From Flavobacteriales bacterium (GTDB lineage: Bacteria > Bacteroidota > Bacteroidia > Flavobacteriales_D > Crocinitomicaceae): a stretch of 64,000 nt of DNA. The DNA is taken from NCBI GenBank assembly GCA_947454525.1, contig CANGJM010000013.1:29398-93397 (forward strand), in the 5' to 3' direction. The notes beneath the pieces were generated by a model. The model was not told where the DNA came from and did no database searches. It saw nothing but the letters and a program-made list of their open reading frames with translations. How positions within the stretch are numbered: position 1 is the first letter of the stretch; each line of letters opens with the position of its first letter. Made by a program: the position numbers and the translations under genes. Positions 34,815 to 42,457 of the stretch are shown in pieces.

Positions 34815-36356
34815 TTATAAGGTGCTTAACACACTTTTCCAACTCGCTTTCTCGGCTAAAAGTCCTTCGATGTCTGAAATGCCAATTCGAATTTGTTCCA
34901 TGGTGTCGCGATCTCGAACCGTGACCATATTATCTGTCAAGGTCTGGTGATCGATGGTAATAGAGAACGGTGTTCCAATCGCATCTTGTCTGCGGTAACG
35001 TTTTCCGATGGAATCTTTTTCATCGTATTGAATGGAGTAGTCAAACTGAAGCTGCTTCATGATTTCACGAGCTTTTTCTGGAAGTCCATCTTTTTTCACC
35101 AACGGTAAAACGGCAGCTTTGTATGGAGCTAGTACAGCTGGAATGCGTAAAACAACACGTTCCGATCCATCTTCTAATTTCTCATTTTGGTATGCTGCGC
35201 TCAAAACGGACAAGAACATGCGGTCGAGTCCAACGGATGTTTCCACGACATATGGCACATAACTTTGATTTAATTCTGGATCAAAAAACTGTAATTTTTT
35301 ACCCGAGAATTGTTCGTGTTGCTTTAAATCGAAGTCGGTGCGTGAGTGAATTCCTTCCAATTCTTTGAATCCCATAGGGAAATTGTATTCGATATCACAA
35401 GCAGCGTTTGCATAGTGCGCTAATTTGATGTGGTCATGAAAACGGTACAAATTTGCTCCAAGTCCGAGGTTTTTATGCCATTTTTCACGTGCATCTTTCC
35501 AGTATGCGTACCATTTCATCTCTTCACCTGGACGAACGAAAAACTGCATTTCCATTTGTTCGAATTCGCGCATGCGGAAAATGAACTGACGGGCAACGAT
35601 TTCATTTCGGAACGCTTTTCCAATTTGGGCAATTCCAAAAGGAATTTTCATTCTCCCAGATTTTTGAACGTTCAAGAAGTTCACGAAAATTCCTTGCGCC
35701 GTTTCTGGACGAAGGTAAATCGTAGATGCATCACCTGCAACGGAACCAAGTTCTGTGGAGAACATTAAATTAAACTGACGGACATCTGTCCAGTTTTTCG
35801 AACCAGAAACGGGACAAACGATTTCTAAATCGACAATTAAATTGCGAACAGCTTCTAAATCATTGTTTTCCAATGCTTCGCGCATGCGTCCTTCAATGGA
35901 AGTAATTTTCTCTGCGTTTCGGAGGACATTTGGATTTGTAGCTCGGAATTGTGTTTCGTCGAAATCAGCTCCGAAGCGATTTTTTCCTTTTTCTACTTCC
36001 TTTTCAATCTTTTGGCGGATTTTCTCCATGTGTTCTTCGAGCAACACATCCGCGCGGTATCTTTTTTTGGAATCTTTGTTATCAATCAATGGATCATTGA
36101 ATGCATCTACGTGACCTGAAGCTTTCCAGGTAGTTGGATGCATGAAAATGGACGCGTCAATTCCAACAATGTTTTCGTGCATTTGCACCATCGCTTTCCA
36201 CCAGTACGTTTTGATGTTGTTTTTCAACTCGGATCCTAATTGTCCGTAGTCGTATGTGGCAGCGAGTCCGTCGTAAATTTCCGATGAAGGAAAAATAAAT
36301 CCGTATTCTTTTGAATGCGAGATAATGTCCTTGAGTTTGTCTTGATTTTGATCCAT
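34815..36356 (-). CDS. glyS: Glycine-tRNA ligase (alpha2 type)
   Basis: The enzyme charges tRNA-Gly with glycine. The 513-residue protein shows the homodimeric class II type: N-terminal EIYDGLAATYDYGQLGSELK, motif 2 in KAFRNEIVARQFIFRMREF with EMQFF after it, motif 3 in GLDRMFLSVL, and the C-terminal anticodon-binding domain ending near residue 500. The length matches archaeal- and eukaryotic-like single-chain GlyRS used by Bacteroidota. The start codon is only five bases from a perfect -7 box, which suggests a leaderless or nearly leaderless transcript. The gene is divergent from the cyclase gene with about 100 bases between them. Confidence 0.96.
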   Translation of the reverse strand: MDQNQDKLKDIISHSKEYGFIFPSSEIYDGLAATYDYGQLGSELKNNIKTYWWKAMVQMHENIVGIDASIFMHPTTWKASGHVDAFNDPLIDNKDSKKRYRADVLLEEHMEKIRQKIEKEVEKGKNRFGADFDETQFRATNPNVLRNAEKITSIEGRMREALENNDLEAVRNLIVDLEIVCPVSGSKNWTDVRQFNLMFSTELGSVAGDASTIYLRPETAQGIFVNFLNVQKSGRMKIPFGIAQIGKAFRNEIVARQFIFRMREFEQMEMQFFVRPGEEMKWYAYWKDAREKWHKNLGLGANLYRFHDHIKLAHYANAACDIEYNFPMGFKELEGIHSRTDFDLKQHEQFSGKKLQFFDPELNQSYVPYVVETSVGLDRMFLSVLSAAYQNEKLEDGSERVVLRIPAVLAPYKAAVLPLVKKDGLPEKAREIMKQLQFDYSIQYDEKDSIGKRYRRQDAIGTPFSITIDHQTLTDNMVTVRDRDTMEQIRIGISDIEGLLAEKASWKSVLSTL

Positions 36357-36360
36357 GCCA

Positions 36361-36368
36361 CAAAGTTA
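36361..36368 (-). promoter_or_regulatory. -7 element of the glyS promoter
   Basis: TAACTTTG on the minus strand matches TAnnTTTG exactly. A TTTA lies 22 bases upstream, slightly wide for a -33 box. Transcription would start within a base or two of the glyS ATG at 36356. Confidence 0.5.
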
Positions 36369-36421
36369 GCCCTTCTAAAGATTTGAGCGTTAAAATCTGA
36401 AAACAATTTCAACAAGTCATT

Positions 36422-36452
36422 TTTGAAAGATTGTCGCGAATGTTTACTTTTA
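36422..36452 (+). promoter_or_regulatory. Promoter of the cyclase-family gene
   Basis: TTTG, then exactly 19 bases, then TACTTTTA (one mismatch from TAnnTTTG) on the plus strand. Transcription would start at about the ATG at 36457, so the mRNA may have no leader. Confidence 0.55.
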
Positions 36453-36456
36453 CTCC

Positions 36457-37197
36457 ATGCGTTTATACCTTTCCAAATCCGAATTTATCGAAACGAGTGA
36501 AGCAATTGATTTATCAATGTCACTTCAAGCCTCCCCAGAAAACGTGAGAGCATGGTATGTTGATCCACCCAGAATGGAAATCGTTCGGGCGAATGGATTT
36601 ATTGGAAGTATTCAAGAGGGTGGAAGTGTGAACTTTCGCGATGTGTTTTTTAATCCACACGGACATGGAACACATACCGAATGTTGTGGACACATTACGC
36701 AGGAAGTATATGCCGTAAACGATGTGTTGAAAGAGTATTTCTACCGAGCGACCTTAATTACGGTGGATCCCGTACAATTGGAAAACGGTGATTTTGTTGT
36801 TCAGGCCGAACAAATCGCTCCATATTTACAGAAGGACTTTAGTGATGCAGTGTTGATTCGCACCTTGCCGAATGGACTTGACAAAAAATCGATGAAATAT
36901 TCGGGAACAAACCCCTGTTATTTTGACATTGAAATCGTTGCCTTATTGAACGAATATGGCGTGAAGCATTTTTTGGTCGACCAACCATCGGTTGACCGAG
37001 AAGAGGATGGAGGAGCCTTGGCCTTTCACCATGCATTTTGGAATGTGCCGGAGCAACCAAATTTTGAACGCACGATTACCGAATTAATCTATGTCCCCAA
37101 TGAAGTGGCGGATGGAACGTATATTCTAGAAATACAATTGGCTGCCTTTCATAATGATGCGAGTCCTAGCAGACCTGTTCTCTACAAAATACAATAA
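36457..37197 (+). CDS. Cyclase/kynurenine formamidase-like hydrolase
   Basis: The 246-residue protein belongs to the cyclase family (PF04199) that includes kynurenine formamidase and arylformamidases, which are metal-dependent hydrolases. The motif at residues 68-79, HGHGTHTECCGH, corresponds to HxGTHxDxPxH of kynurenine formamidase, with Asp replaced by Glu and Pro by Cys. The second motif QPSVDREEDGGALAFHHAFW holds further ligands. The substrate could be an amide or lactone, but kynurenine is not supported by the neighbours. It is a single-gene unit on the plus strand. Its stop codon touches the A-run of a terminator that works on the opposite strand. Confidence 0.8.
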   Translation: MRLYLSKSEFIETSEAIDLSMSLQASPENVRAWYVDPPRMEIVRANGFIGSIQEGGSVNFRDVFFNPHGHGTHTECCGHITQEVYAVNDVLKEYFYRATLITVDPVQLENGDFVVQAEQIAPYLQKDFSDAVLIRTLPNGLDKKSMKYSGTNPCYFDIEIVALLNEYGVKHFLVDQPSVDREEDGGALAFHHAFWNVPEQPNFERTITELIYVPNEVADGTYILEIQLAAFHNDASPSRPVLYKIQ

Positions 37198-37218
37198 AAA
37201 AAGGGCTTTTCAGCCCTT
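37196..37218 (-). terminator. Orphan minus-strand terminator
   Basis: A seven-base-pair stem (AAGGGCT with AGCCCTT, loop of four) is followed by seven T on the minus strand only. On the plus strand no T-run follows. The upstream minus-strand gene already has its own terminator at 37544-37575, so this one must serve a separate transcript. Confidence 0.75.
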
Positions 37219-37543
37219 CCTAGTAGTAGACATTAAAGTCTGAGTGGTACGTTTTAAGTAATAAGGACAGGCTCTTTTTATATATATTCCCGAGGGACGT
37301 CAACAAAAACTATTAAACTCTTATCAAACTAGAAAATGAAACTGCCTCTCCAAGCAGCCTGTCAACTTCTACATATAAAAAGAATCCTGTTTCTCTCCTT
37401 ATTTCATATTAAAACTACGAACTAAGTTTGGAGTTGAATCCATCAAATGAATATCCTTGAGCACCAAATGAACATTGTGCCCCTTTTTGTGAATATTTCA
37501 TTTTGACTTTGAGTGAAATCAGGAATTTTCGTTTTATGGACAC
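37219..37543 (-). ncRNA. Candidate structured RNA or small-peptide transcript (intergenic)
   Basis: This 325-base region lies between two minus-strand terminators and no known gene fits it. On the minus strand a 10-base segment (37382-37373) and an 8-base segment (37363-37356) are complementary to one contiguous 18-base segment (37283-37266) in the order A, B, A', B', which could form a pseudoknot. A short open frame of 28 codons (37501-37415, MKYSQKGAQCSFGAQGYSFD at its start) is also present, with no clear family. No -33/-7 promoter was found with certainty. I rate it a candidate only: either an unannotated small RNA, a tiny protein gene, or remains of an element. Confidence 0.35.
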
Positions 37544-37575
37544 AAAAAAAGGCACATGATGAATGTGCCTTTTTT
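37544..37575. terminator. Bidirectional terminator after the YHYH gene
   Basis: A stem of GGCACAT with ATGTGCC, extended by A and T runs on both sides, lies 22 bases after the stop codon of the YHYH-protein gene and ends the ECF-sigma operon. Confidence 0.88.
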
Positions 37576-37596
37576 CCAGTACTATTTGAAGTCAGA

Positions 37597-38952
37597 TTAC
37601 TGAATCACGATTTTTTTAGATCCGTTTTGTCCCTTCACTTTCACGTGATACACACCTTTGTAAAGTGTATCTGCGTTGAAGTAAGCGATGGTACTTCCTT
37701 GAACAATTTGTTGAGATTGGATTAGTTTCCCAAGTGCGTCGAATAATTCCACCGTGTACGATTGATTGGTCAAATCATTCACTTGTACCATGATGATGTC
37801 ATTACTTGGATTTGGATATACTGTCCACTGATTATCTGTTAACTCGGAAATACCAGCTGATGACGTATATGTTGTCACTGTTTCAGTGATGGAAGTCACT
37901 TTGGATGCTGTTTTCACACCGTAAAATGTTGGTCCAACCACGTACGGATACGCTGAATTCCATTCCTCATTCACAGTCGCGAAATAACAATAGATCCCAT
38001 TTGGATATTCTGGAGTAACGCAAAAACGTCCGTTATGTACGTCCAAGTAATCTGCTTGAGCATGATTGATAAACTCGTAGTCTTCACGAAAGTAACCTAA
38101 GGGATAGGTTGTGCTTACCGTTGGTCCATCTGGAACGTCTGTTCCATCTGCCCAGACAGTTCTTGCGGTGATGTTTCTCAACTGATAACTGGATTTTATG
38201 CGGGTGATTCCACCTGTTCCATCGGCGTTCTTAAAACCATATGCACCGTAAATCGGAAAGCCATCATATGCATAACCAATTAAAGGTGAATGAACCGTTG
38301 AATCAATGACGTAGAGTCCATCGGCATCGTATAAATCACATACATTGGAAATGACAGTAAGGTCCAATTTAAACGCACTTGGATTTTGGTGGTGGTGGTA
38401 ATTCCCCATTGCTGGATGTCCTTTGGAACAATCGAAACCTGCTTTTTCTGCTCGAATGGCATCTCGGTTCCAAGAAAACGATGCACCTGGTCCTCCCGGA
38501 CAAGGAGACATTCCAGGCAAACCACCGCATAACGAATTCGAGTTTGAATTCCAAGCCACACCGTCACGGTAGTCAAATAACGCAACACCGTTAACGAATA
38601 TCCCAATGTTTCCACCAGTCGTGTTTGTTAACGTTCCAGTATTTTGAGTTGGATTAAGTGGCATTTTGAAGATGGCATTTTGATTGGTCGCTAACGATGG
38701 ATTCCCATCCATGAATGGACCAGTAATGTAAGACGGTACGCCTGTTGCAGTGACGTAAACCCAATTGTTCGAATATTGAACTGTTTGGACATTCGCCAAG
38801 GTTGTTTCATTGATCGGCGTGGAATTCCCTTGAACATAGTGTCTTCCCGTAATGCCTGTCGAATTGATCATCCAATGTTCAATCGCTGGATTTAATTGGG
38901 CCATTGCTTGCTGACCGCAAACAATAAGCAAGATGAATAGGTTTTTTTTCAT
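37597..38952 (-). CDS. YHYH-domain protein with T9SS sorting domain
   Basis: The 451-residue protein has a signal peptide (1-19), a YHYH domain and a T9SS type A sorting domain (WTVYPNPSNDIIMVQVND near the C-terminus). The signature here is NYHHHQNP (184-191), followed by LIGYAYDGFPIYGAYG, as in the YHYH family (PF14240). Cysteines at about 142 and 151 precede a Gly/Pro-rich stretch, and several His and Cys could bind metal. The family's function is not established. It follows the MbnH-like gene by 27 bases and is the last gene of the sigma factor operon, so it is probably the cell-surface component of a metal-handling system. Confidence 0.85.
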   Translation of the reverse strand: MKKNLFILLIVCGQQAMAQLNPAIEHWMINSTGITGRHYVQGNSTPINETTLANVQTVQYSNNWVYVTATGVPSYITGPFMDGNPSLATNQNAIFKMPLNPTQNTGTLTNTTGGNIGIFVNGVALFDYRDGVAWNSNSNSLCGGLPGMSPCPGGPGASFSWNRDAIRAEKAGFDCSKGHPAMGNYHHHQNPSAFKLDLTVISNVCDLYDADGLYVIDSTVHSPLIGYAYDGFPIYGAYGFKNADGTGGITRIKSSYQLRNITARTVWADGTDVPDGPTVSTTYPLGYFREDYEFINHAQADYLDVHNGRFCVTPEYPNGIYCYFATVNEEWNSAYPYVVGPTFYGVKTASKVTSITETVTTYTSSAGISELTDNQWTVYPNPSNDIIMVQVNDLTNQSYTVELFDALGKLIQSQQIVQGSTIAYFNADTLYKGVYHVKVKGQNGSKKIVIQ

Positions 38953-38979
38953 AGTTTTTGACTTGTTTAAAGTTAGAGG

Positions 38980-40023
38980 TTAATTCTTTTGAAAACTTGC
39001 GTTCCGCTCATTTTTCGGGTATTTAAATAAGGGATTGAAAAGAAATTCTTGGTCACTTAATGTTTTTAAAAAGGCAATGAGATCCTTTTGCTCGTTGGAG
39101 GTAAGGACTCTGTTTAATTTTTTAAGTTCCTTACTAAAGTAAGGTTGCTGCTCATGCAAATTCCCATAGTGATTGAGTACGTCTTTTAGGGTTTTATAGC
39201 GTCCATCGTGCATGTAGGGGAAACTAAACTCCACATTACGGAGTGTTGGAATTTTAAACAGGAGAGAATCTTCCTTTCGGTTGGTAATACCCATTCTTCC
39301 GTAGTCATTGAGTGCAGGGACTAGCGCAATCCCGTTGGATTTAAATTCATTCTTCATGAACAATGGCTCTTGATGACATGTAGCACAGTACTTTTTAAAC
39401 AGTTGGTATCCAGACTCCTCCTGATTAGTAAAGCTGGACTCACCACGTTTCACCTGGTCATATGTTGAATTCGCCGAAACGAGGGAGACCGTAAAGCTGG
39501 CAAGTGCTTTCAATAGGGATGCTGTTTCAATCACACTGTCGCCAAAAGCAAGGTAAAAACGATTTCGATAAAAGGACGATTGGTTTAACCTGCGAAGCAC
39601 TTCGTCTAGTCGATTGTCCATTTCCTTCGCATGCGTGAGTGGATTGATGGCTTGTTTATTTAAAGAACTCACGCCACCATCCCAGTGAAAAAATTGCTGC
39701 CAAGCCAAATTAATGAGCACAGGTGCATTTCGTGTTCCGATTTTTCCATCAATGCCATGACTTAAGGAGTGATCAATGTGTGTAAATCCGGAATATTGAA
39801 GGTGACAATTCGCACATGAAATGGTACTGTCTCTAGAAAGATCCGGATCGTAAAACAAGGTGCGTCCCAATTCGAATTTTTCTTTCGAAAGTGGATTTTG
39901 TGTGAAGTCGTAGTGAGGTTTTGGCCATTTGGCGGGAATATAAAAAGGTGTTTCATCTTGAATTCCCGCCAGGAAAATCCAACTTAAAACAAAGCTCCCG
40001 AAAATGATAGCCATGCGTTTCAT
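38980..40023 (-). CDS. Di-heme cytochrome c peroxidase/MauG family protein (MbnH-like)
   Basis: The 347-residue protein has a signal anchor (about 5-20) and two heme c sites, CANCH (70-74) and CATCH (213-217). The stretch GTRNAPVLINLAWQQFFHWD is the family hallmark around the first heme. These features fit the CCP/MauG superfamily. Directly upstream is an MbnP-family gene whose end overlaps its start by four bases (ATGA). That pairing marks MbnH, a MauG-like enzyme that in methanotrophs modifies a tryptophan of its MbnP partner. I therefore favour MbnH over a true peroxidase. It acts in the periplasm or at the membrane surface. Confidence 0.85.
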   Translation of the reverse strand: MKRMAIIFGSFVLSWIFLAGIQDETPFYIPAKWPKPHYDFTQNPLSKEKFELGRTLFYDPDLSRDSTISCANCHLQYSGFTHIDHSLSHGIDGKIGTRNAPVLINLAWQQFFHWDGGVSSLNKQAINPLTHAKEMDNRLDEVLRRLNQSSFYRNRFYLAFGDSVIETASLLKALASFTVSLVSANSTYDQVKRGESSFTNQEESGYQLFKKYCATCHQEPLFMKNEFKSNGIALVPALNDYGRMGITNRKEDSLLFKIPTLRNVEFSFPYMHDGRYKTLKDVLNHYGNLHEQQPYFSKELKKLNRVLTSNEQKDLIAFLKTLSDQEFLFNPLFKYPKNERNASFQKN

Positions 40024-40670
40024 TCGGAGCGAAAGGATTTAGACAGTTCTCGGCAATAGGATTGGGCTAGTTTCCCCGGAATCATGACACGTTGGACCAA
40101 GGGAAAATCGACTGTCTGCTCAAAAAATGGTTTGATGTCCAAAATGAGGGTGTTCCCCTTGATGGGTATTTGAATATATTCAAGCGTTTCAAATGGCTGA
40201 CGGTATCCACCCAAGTGGTATTCAAAAGTTTTATCAGTTAAGGGAATAGCGGATGAGGTTCCAGTACATTTGAATTGAATGTAACCAGAATTCCATGCCC
40301 AATACATACCATTCATGGGATTCAAGGGTCCATCGACACTTTCAGACACGTGATAGGAACTATCGAGTCCAAAATGGAAACGGAGCGATTGGTACTCTGC
40401 TACAGGAAAATCGGGAAATAAGCGGAGAGAACTGGGGTCCTCAAGATCAATAAAATGTGGTCCAACGAGCACCTGTTTTCTCGTTTCTTTTTCAAATTGA
40501 AAGTCTGAAAGATACAGTTTCAATTCGTGAAACATCAAACTGTCCTTGCCGAGGAAGTAGTATTTTTCTAACGTAATTGGTTCATTTCCCCAACGAATGG
40601 ACACATTCAATTGCGTGTGAGCTTGGTGGGAAAACACCATGAATATCATGAATGTGACAAGTTGCTTCAT
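40020..40670 (-). CDS. MbnP family copper-binding protein
   Basis: The ATG at 40670 gives a signal peptide and a 216-residue protein. A longer upstream frame only reads through the previous gene. The region GPLNPMNGMYWAWNSGYIQF contains two tryptophans (124 and 126), the region where MbnP proteins carry the modified Trp. The N-terminal part FHELKLYLSDFQF is the family-typical strand pair. MbnP proteins (metallo-mystery pair) bind copper after their Trp is oxidised by MbnH. The start overlaps the stop of the Spy-like gene by four bases and its end overlaps mbnH by four. Copper handling is the natural prediction, but the copper ligands are not obvious here. Confidence 0.8.
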   Translation of the reverse strand: MKQLVTFMIFMVFSHQAHTQLNVSIRWGNEPITLEKYYFLGKDSLMFHELKLYLSDFQFEKETRKQVLVGPHFIDLEDPSSLRLFPDFPVAEYQSLRFHFGLDSSYHVSESVDGPLNPMNGMYWAWNSGYIQFKCTGTSSAIPLTDKTFEYHLGGYRQPFETLEYIQIPIKGNTLILDIKPFFEQTVDFPLVQRVMIPGKLAQSYCRELSKSFRSE

Positions 40671-41104
40671 GGTCTTCCTTTGGGACCTGGTTTCCCTGCC
40701 CGGTCTATCATGCGGCGAACCACACGATTTAGTGCTTTTTGTTGTTTTTTCGTGCAATGTTCTTTCAACCGAATGAAGTGATCGAAGGTACAAGAATCAA
40801 TTTGAAATTGAATACGGCTAACAACAGCAAAAACATGTTGGTTTTGGTCCGATTTTTTTGGATCTAGACTCACCTTTCTCCTCCATGATTTTTGTTGGTT
40901 CAAAAGCCGGTCTTTTTCACGAACATGACGTTTAAATTCATTGTCTGCCCATTGTGCTTCCTTACCTTTCATGCCGAGTGCTAAATACAATTTTGGTGGA
41001 TGTGGTGGTCCTTCTTGTCCACGCTTGTTCAATTCAAGTAGTAAAAACACATTGATGACAATCAAAATTCCAATGCAAAGGAGTAAGAGGCGATTTGCTT
41101 TCAT
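40667..41104 (-). CDS. Spy/CpxP-like periplasmic metal-stress protein
   Basis: The ATG at 41104 gives a 145-residue protein with a membrane anchor (about 5-23). After it comes a short Pro-rich stretch (GPPHPPKLY) and then a mostly helical, basic domain with pattern QQKSWRRKVSL and CTKKQQKALNRVVRRMIDRA. This resembles the periplasmic heavy-metal sensor/Spy/ZraP group, which is induced by metals and envelope stress. Two cysteines (CTF, HCTK) could bind metal. It is the third gene of the ECF-sigma operon and overlaps mbnP by four bases. The family assignment rests on composition and helix pattern and is less certain than for its neighbours. Confidence 0.6.
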   Translation of the reverse strand: MKANRLLLLCIGILIVINVFLLLELNKRGQEGPPHPPKLYLALGMKGKEAQWADNEFKRHVREKDRLLNQQKSWRRKVSLDPKKSDQNQHVFAVVSRIQFQIDSCTFDHFIRLKEHCTKKQQKALNRVVRRMIDRAGKPGPKGRP

Positions 41105-41114
41105 TTTTTCAGTG

Positions 41115-41351
41115 TTAAATAGAAAGGTCGGAACCAAAATTAGCGTATTGTGACTCTAGAATTTGATTTTCTGCTAAATTTTCTTGGTTGGATATGTAAT
41201 AAACGATGTTTATGAGAATTAAAAGAGTCGTGATAACACTTACCGTCAGGGTGCGCGTTTTCATTTTTTGAGCATACACTGGACTTTTCATGAGTTTATC
41301 ATGAAGTGAAGAGCTGACTTCTAATTGTTGAATCGTTCGATTATTTTTCAT
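41115..41351 (-). CDS. Small single-span membrane protein, possible anti-sigma factor
   Basis: The 78-residue protein has a charged N-terminal part of about 32 residues, one membrane helix (about 36-53) and a short periplasmic tail. The position directly after an ECF sigma gene is where anti-sigma factors are usually found. However, it is too short for a known zinc-binding anti-sigma domain and no HxxxCxxC motif is visible. Its cytoplasmic N-terminus could still bind the sigma factor. It lies 10 bases before the Spy-like gene. Confidence 0.55.
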   Translation of the reverse strand: MKNNRTIQQLEVSSSLHDKLMKSPVYAQKMKTRTLTVSVITTLLILINIVYYISNQENLAENQILESQYANFGSDLSI

Positions 41352-41398
41352 ACTATATTCTAATTGCTTAGATGTTAATTAGTTAGTTTTCTTGCGTG

Positions 41399-41968
41399 TT
41401 AAATCCAATTTTTTAGAATTGGATCTTTTAATTGTTTTAATAATTGTTGCTTGGCTCGAAAGATCAGTGATTCCACGGCCGAAAGGGAAAGGTTCATGCT
41501 TTCGCTGATTTCTTTGTAACTAAACTCGTCAAAGTGGTGCAGGGAATAAGCAGCTCTCTGATTTTCAGAAAGTTGTTGTACCGCTGTAAAAAATGCTTTG
41601 GACCTCTCTCGTTCCATCAGTACTTGCTCAGGATTGAGTTGGGACTCATTTTCTACAGCAAAGAACGATTCATCAATGGGAACCTTGATTCCAAAGCGTT
41701 TTTTTCGTTTTGCACGTCGCATGTATTCTAGGCATTTGTTCATGGTAATGCGATGAATCCATGTGGACAGTTGTGACTCGCCTTTAAACAGGTGTTTTGA
41801 TTGATAAATGGCAATAAAGACATCTTGTGTGGCATCTTCTGCTTCCTCTCGGTTATGCAGAATGTGCCAACACATGTTTAGGACCTTTTTTTCAAACAGG
41901 TTTACGAGTTGCTCGAAAGCTTGGATGTTTCCACTTTGGAGGGCGGTGATATCTATTTCCTTGGACAC
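41399..41968 (-). CDS. ECF-type RNA polymerase sigma factor
   Basis: The 189-residue protein has sigma region 2 with EDATQDVFIAIYQSKHLF and STWIHRITMNKCLEYMRR, then a Lys/Arg-rich link, and region 4 with FSYKEISESMNLSLSAVESL, ending in RAKQQLLKQL. This is the standard two-domain ECF layout. It is the first gene of the operon with the putative anti-sigma, Spy-like, mbnP, mbnH and YHYH genes, and most likely directs transcription of that operon. The gap to the preceding GNAT gene is 39 bases, so it might also be read from the sprA transcript. Confidence 0.92.
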   Translation of the reverse strand: MSKEIDITALQSGNIQAFEQLVNLFEKKVLNMCWHILHNREEAEDATQDVFIAIYQSKHLFKGESQLSTWIHRITMNKCLEYMRRAKRKKRFGIKVPIDESFFAVENESQLNPEQVLMERERSKAFFTAVQQLSENQRAAYSLHHFDEFSYKEISESMNLSLSAVESLIFRAKQQLLKQLKDPILKNWI

Positions 41969-42007
41969 AGTATTCCTATGATGTCAAGTGGAAGAAAAAC
42001 TTGCGCA

Positions 42008-42457
42008 TCACTCAAAAAATAAGCGTCCGTTCAACCACTCTGGGTCTAAAAGCGCTTGCTGTTTTTGATAGAATTGAATTGCTGGTTCGTTCCATGCGAG
42101 TACTTGCCAATCCATGCGTTTGACATTGGAACGTTTTGCAATGAGAAGAATTTCGTCAAATAACAACTGTCCGATGCCGTGTTTTCTTTTGTCCTCTTTC
42201 ACGTAGAAGTCCTCCAAGTATAGACATGCGCCTTTCCAAGTAGAGTAGGAGGTATAATACAAGGCAAATCCCACAATTTCCGAATCAAGTTCTGCAACAA
42301 TCGCTTCACAAAGGTGCTTGTCAAATAAATCGATGGACAATTGTTCAGAGGTATTCGAGACCTGTTCAGGTGCTTTTTCGTAAAGGGCAAGTTCTTGAAT
42401 CAGCGCGAAAATGGCTGTTACATCTGTTCGTTGCGCATTGCGAATAATCGGACTCAT
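42008..42457 (-). CDS. GNAT family N-acetyltransferase
   Basis: The 149-residue protein is a single GNAT domain. Residues near 85-110 carry LYLEDFYVKEDKRKHGIGQLL, including the acetyl-CoA binding pattern R-x-x-G-I-G. The end has WNEPAIQFYQK, as in spermidine/diamine acetyltransferase-like members. The substrate is unknown. The start ATG overlaps the last base of the sprA stop codon (TAATG), so it is probably translated after sprA. Confidence 0.87.
   Translation of the reverse strand: MSPIIRNAQRTDVTAIFALIQELALYEKAPEQVSNTSEQLSIDLFDKHLCEAIVAELDSEIVGFALYYTSYSTWKGACLYLEDFYVKEDKRKHGIGQLLFDEILLIAKRSNVKRMDWQVLAWNEPAIQFYQKQQALLDPEWLNGRLFFE

Noticed and set aside
38980..40023. Simple cytochrome c peroxidase acting in peroxide defence
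   Set aside because: The overlap with an MbnP gene points to MbnH instead. Family membership alone does not show peroxidase activity.
40670..40793. N-terminal extension of MbnP from an upstream start at 40793
   Set aside because: The extension is basic with no homology and lies inside the Spy-like gene. The ATG at 40670 has a signal peptide and an ATGA overlap.
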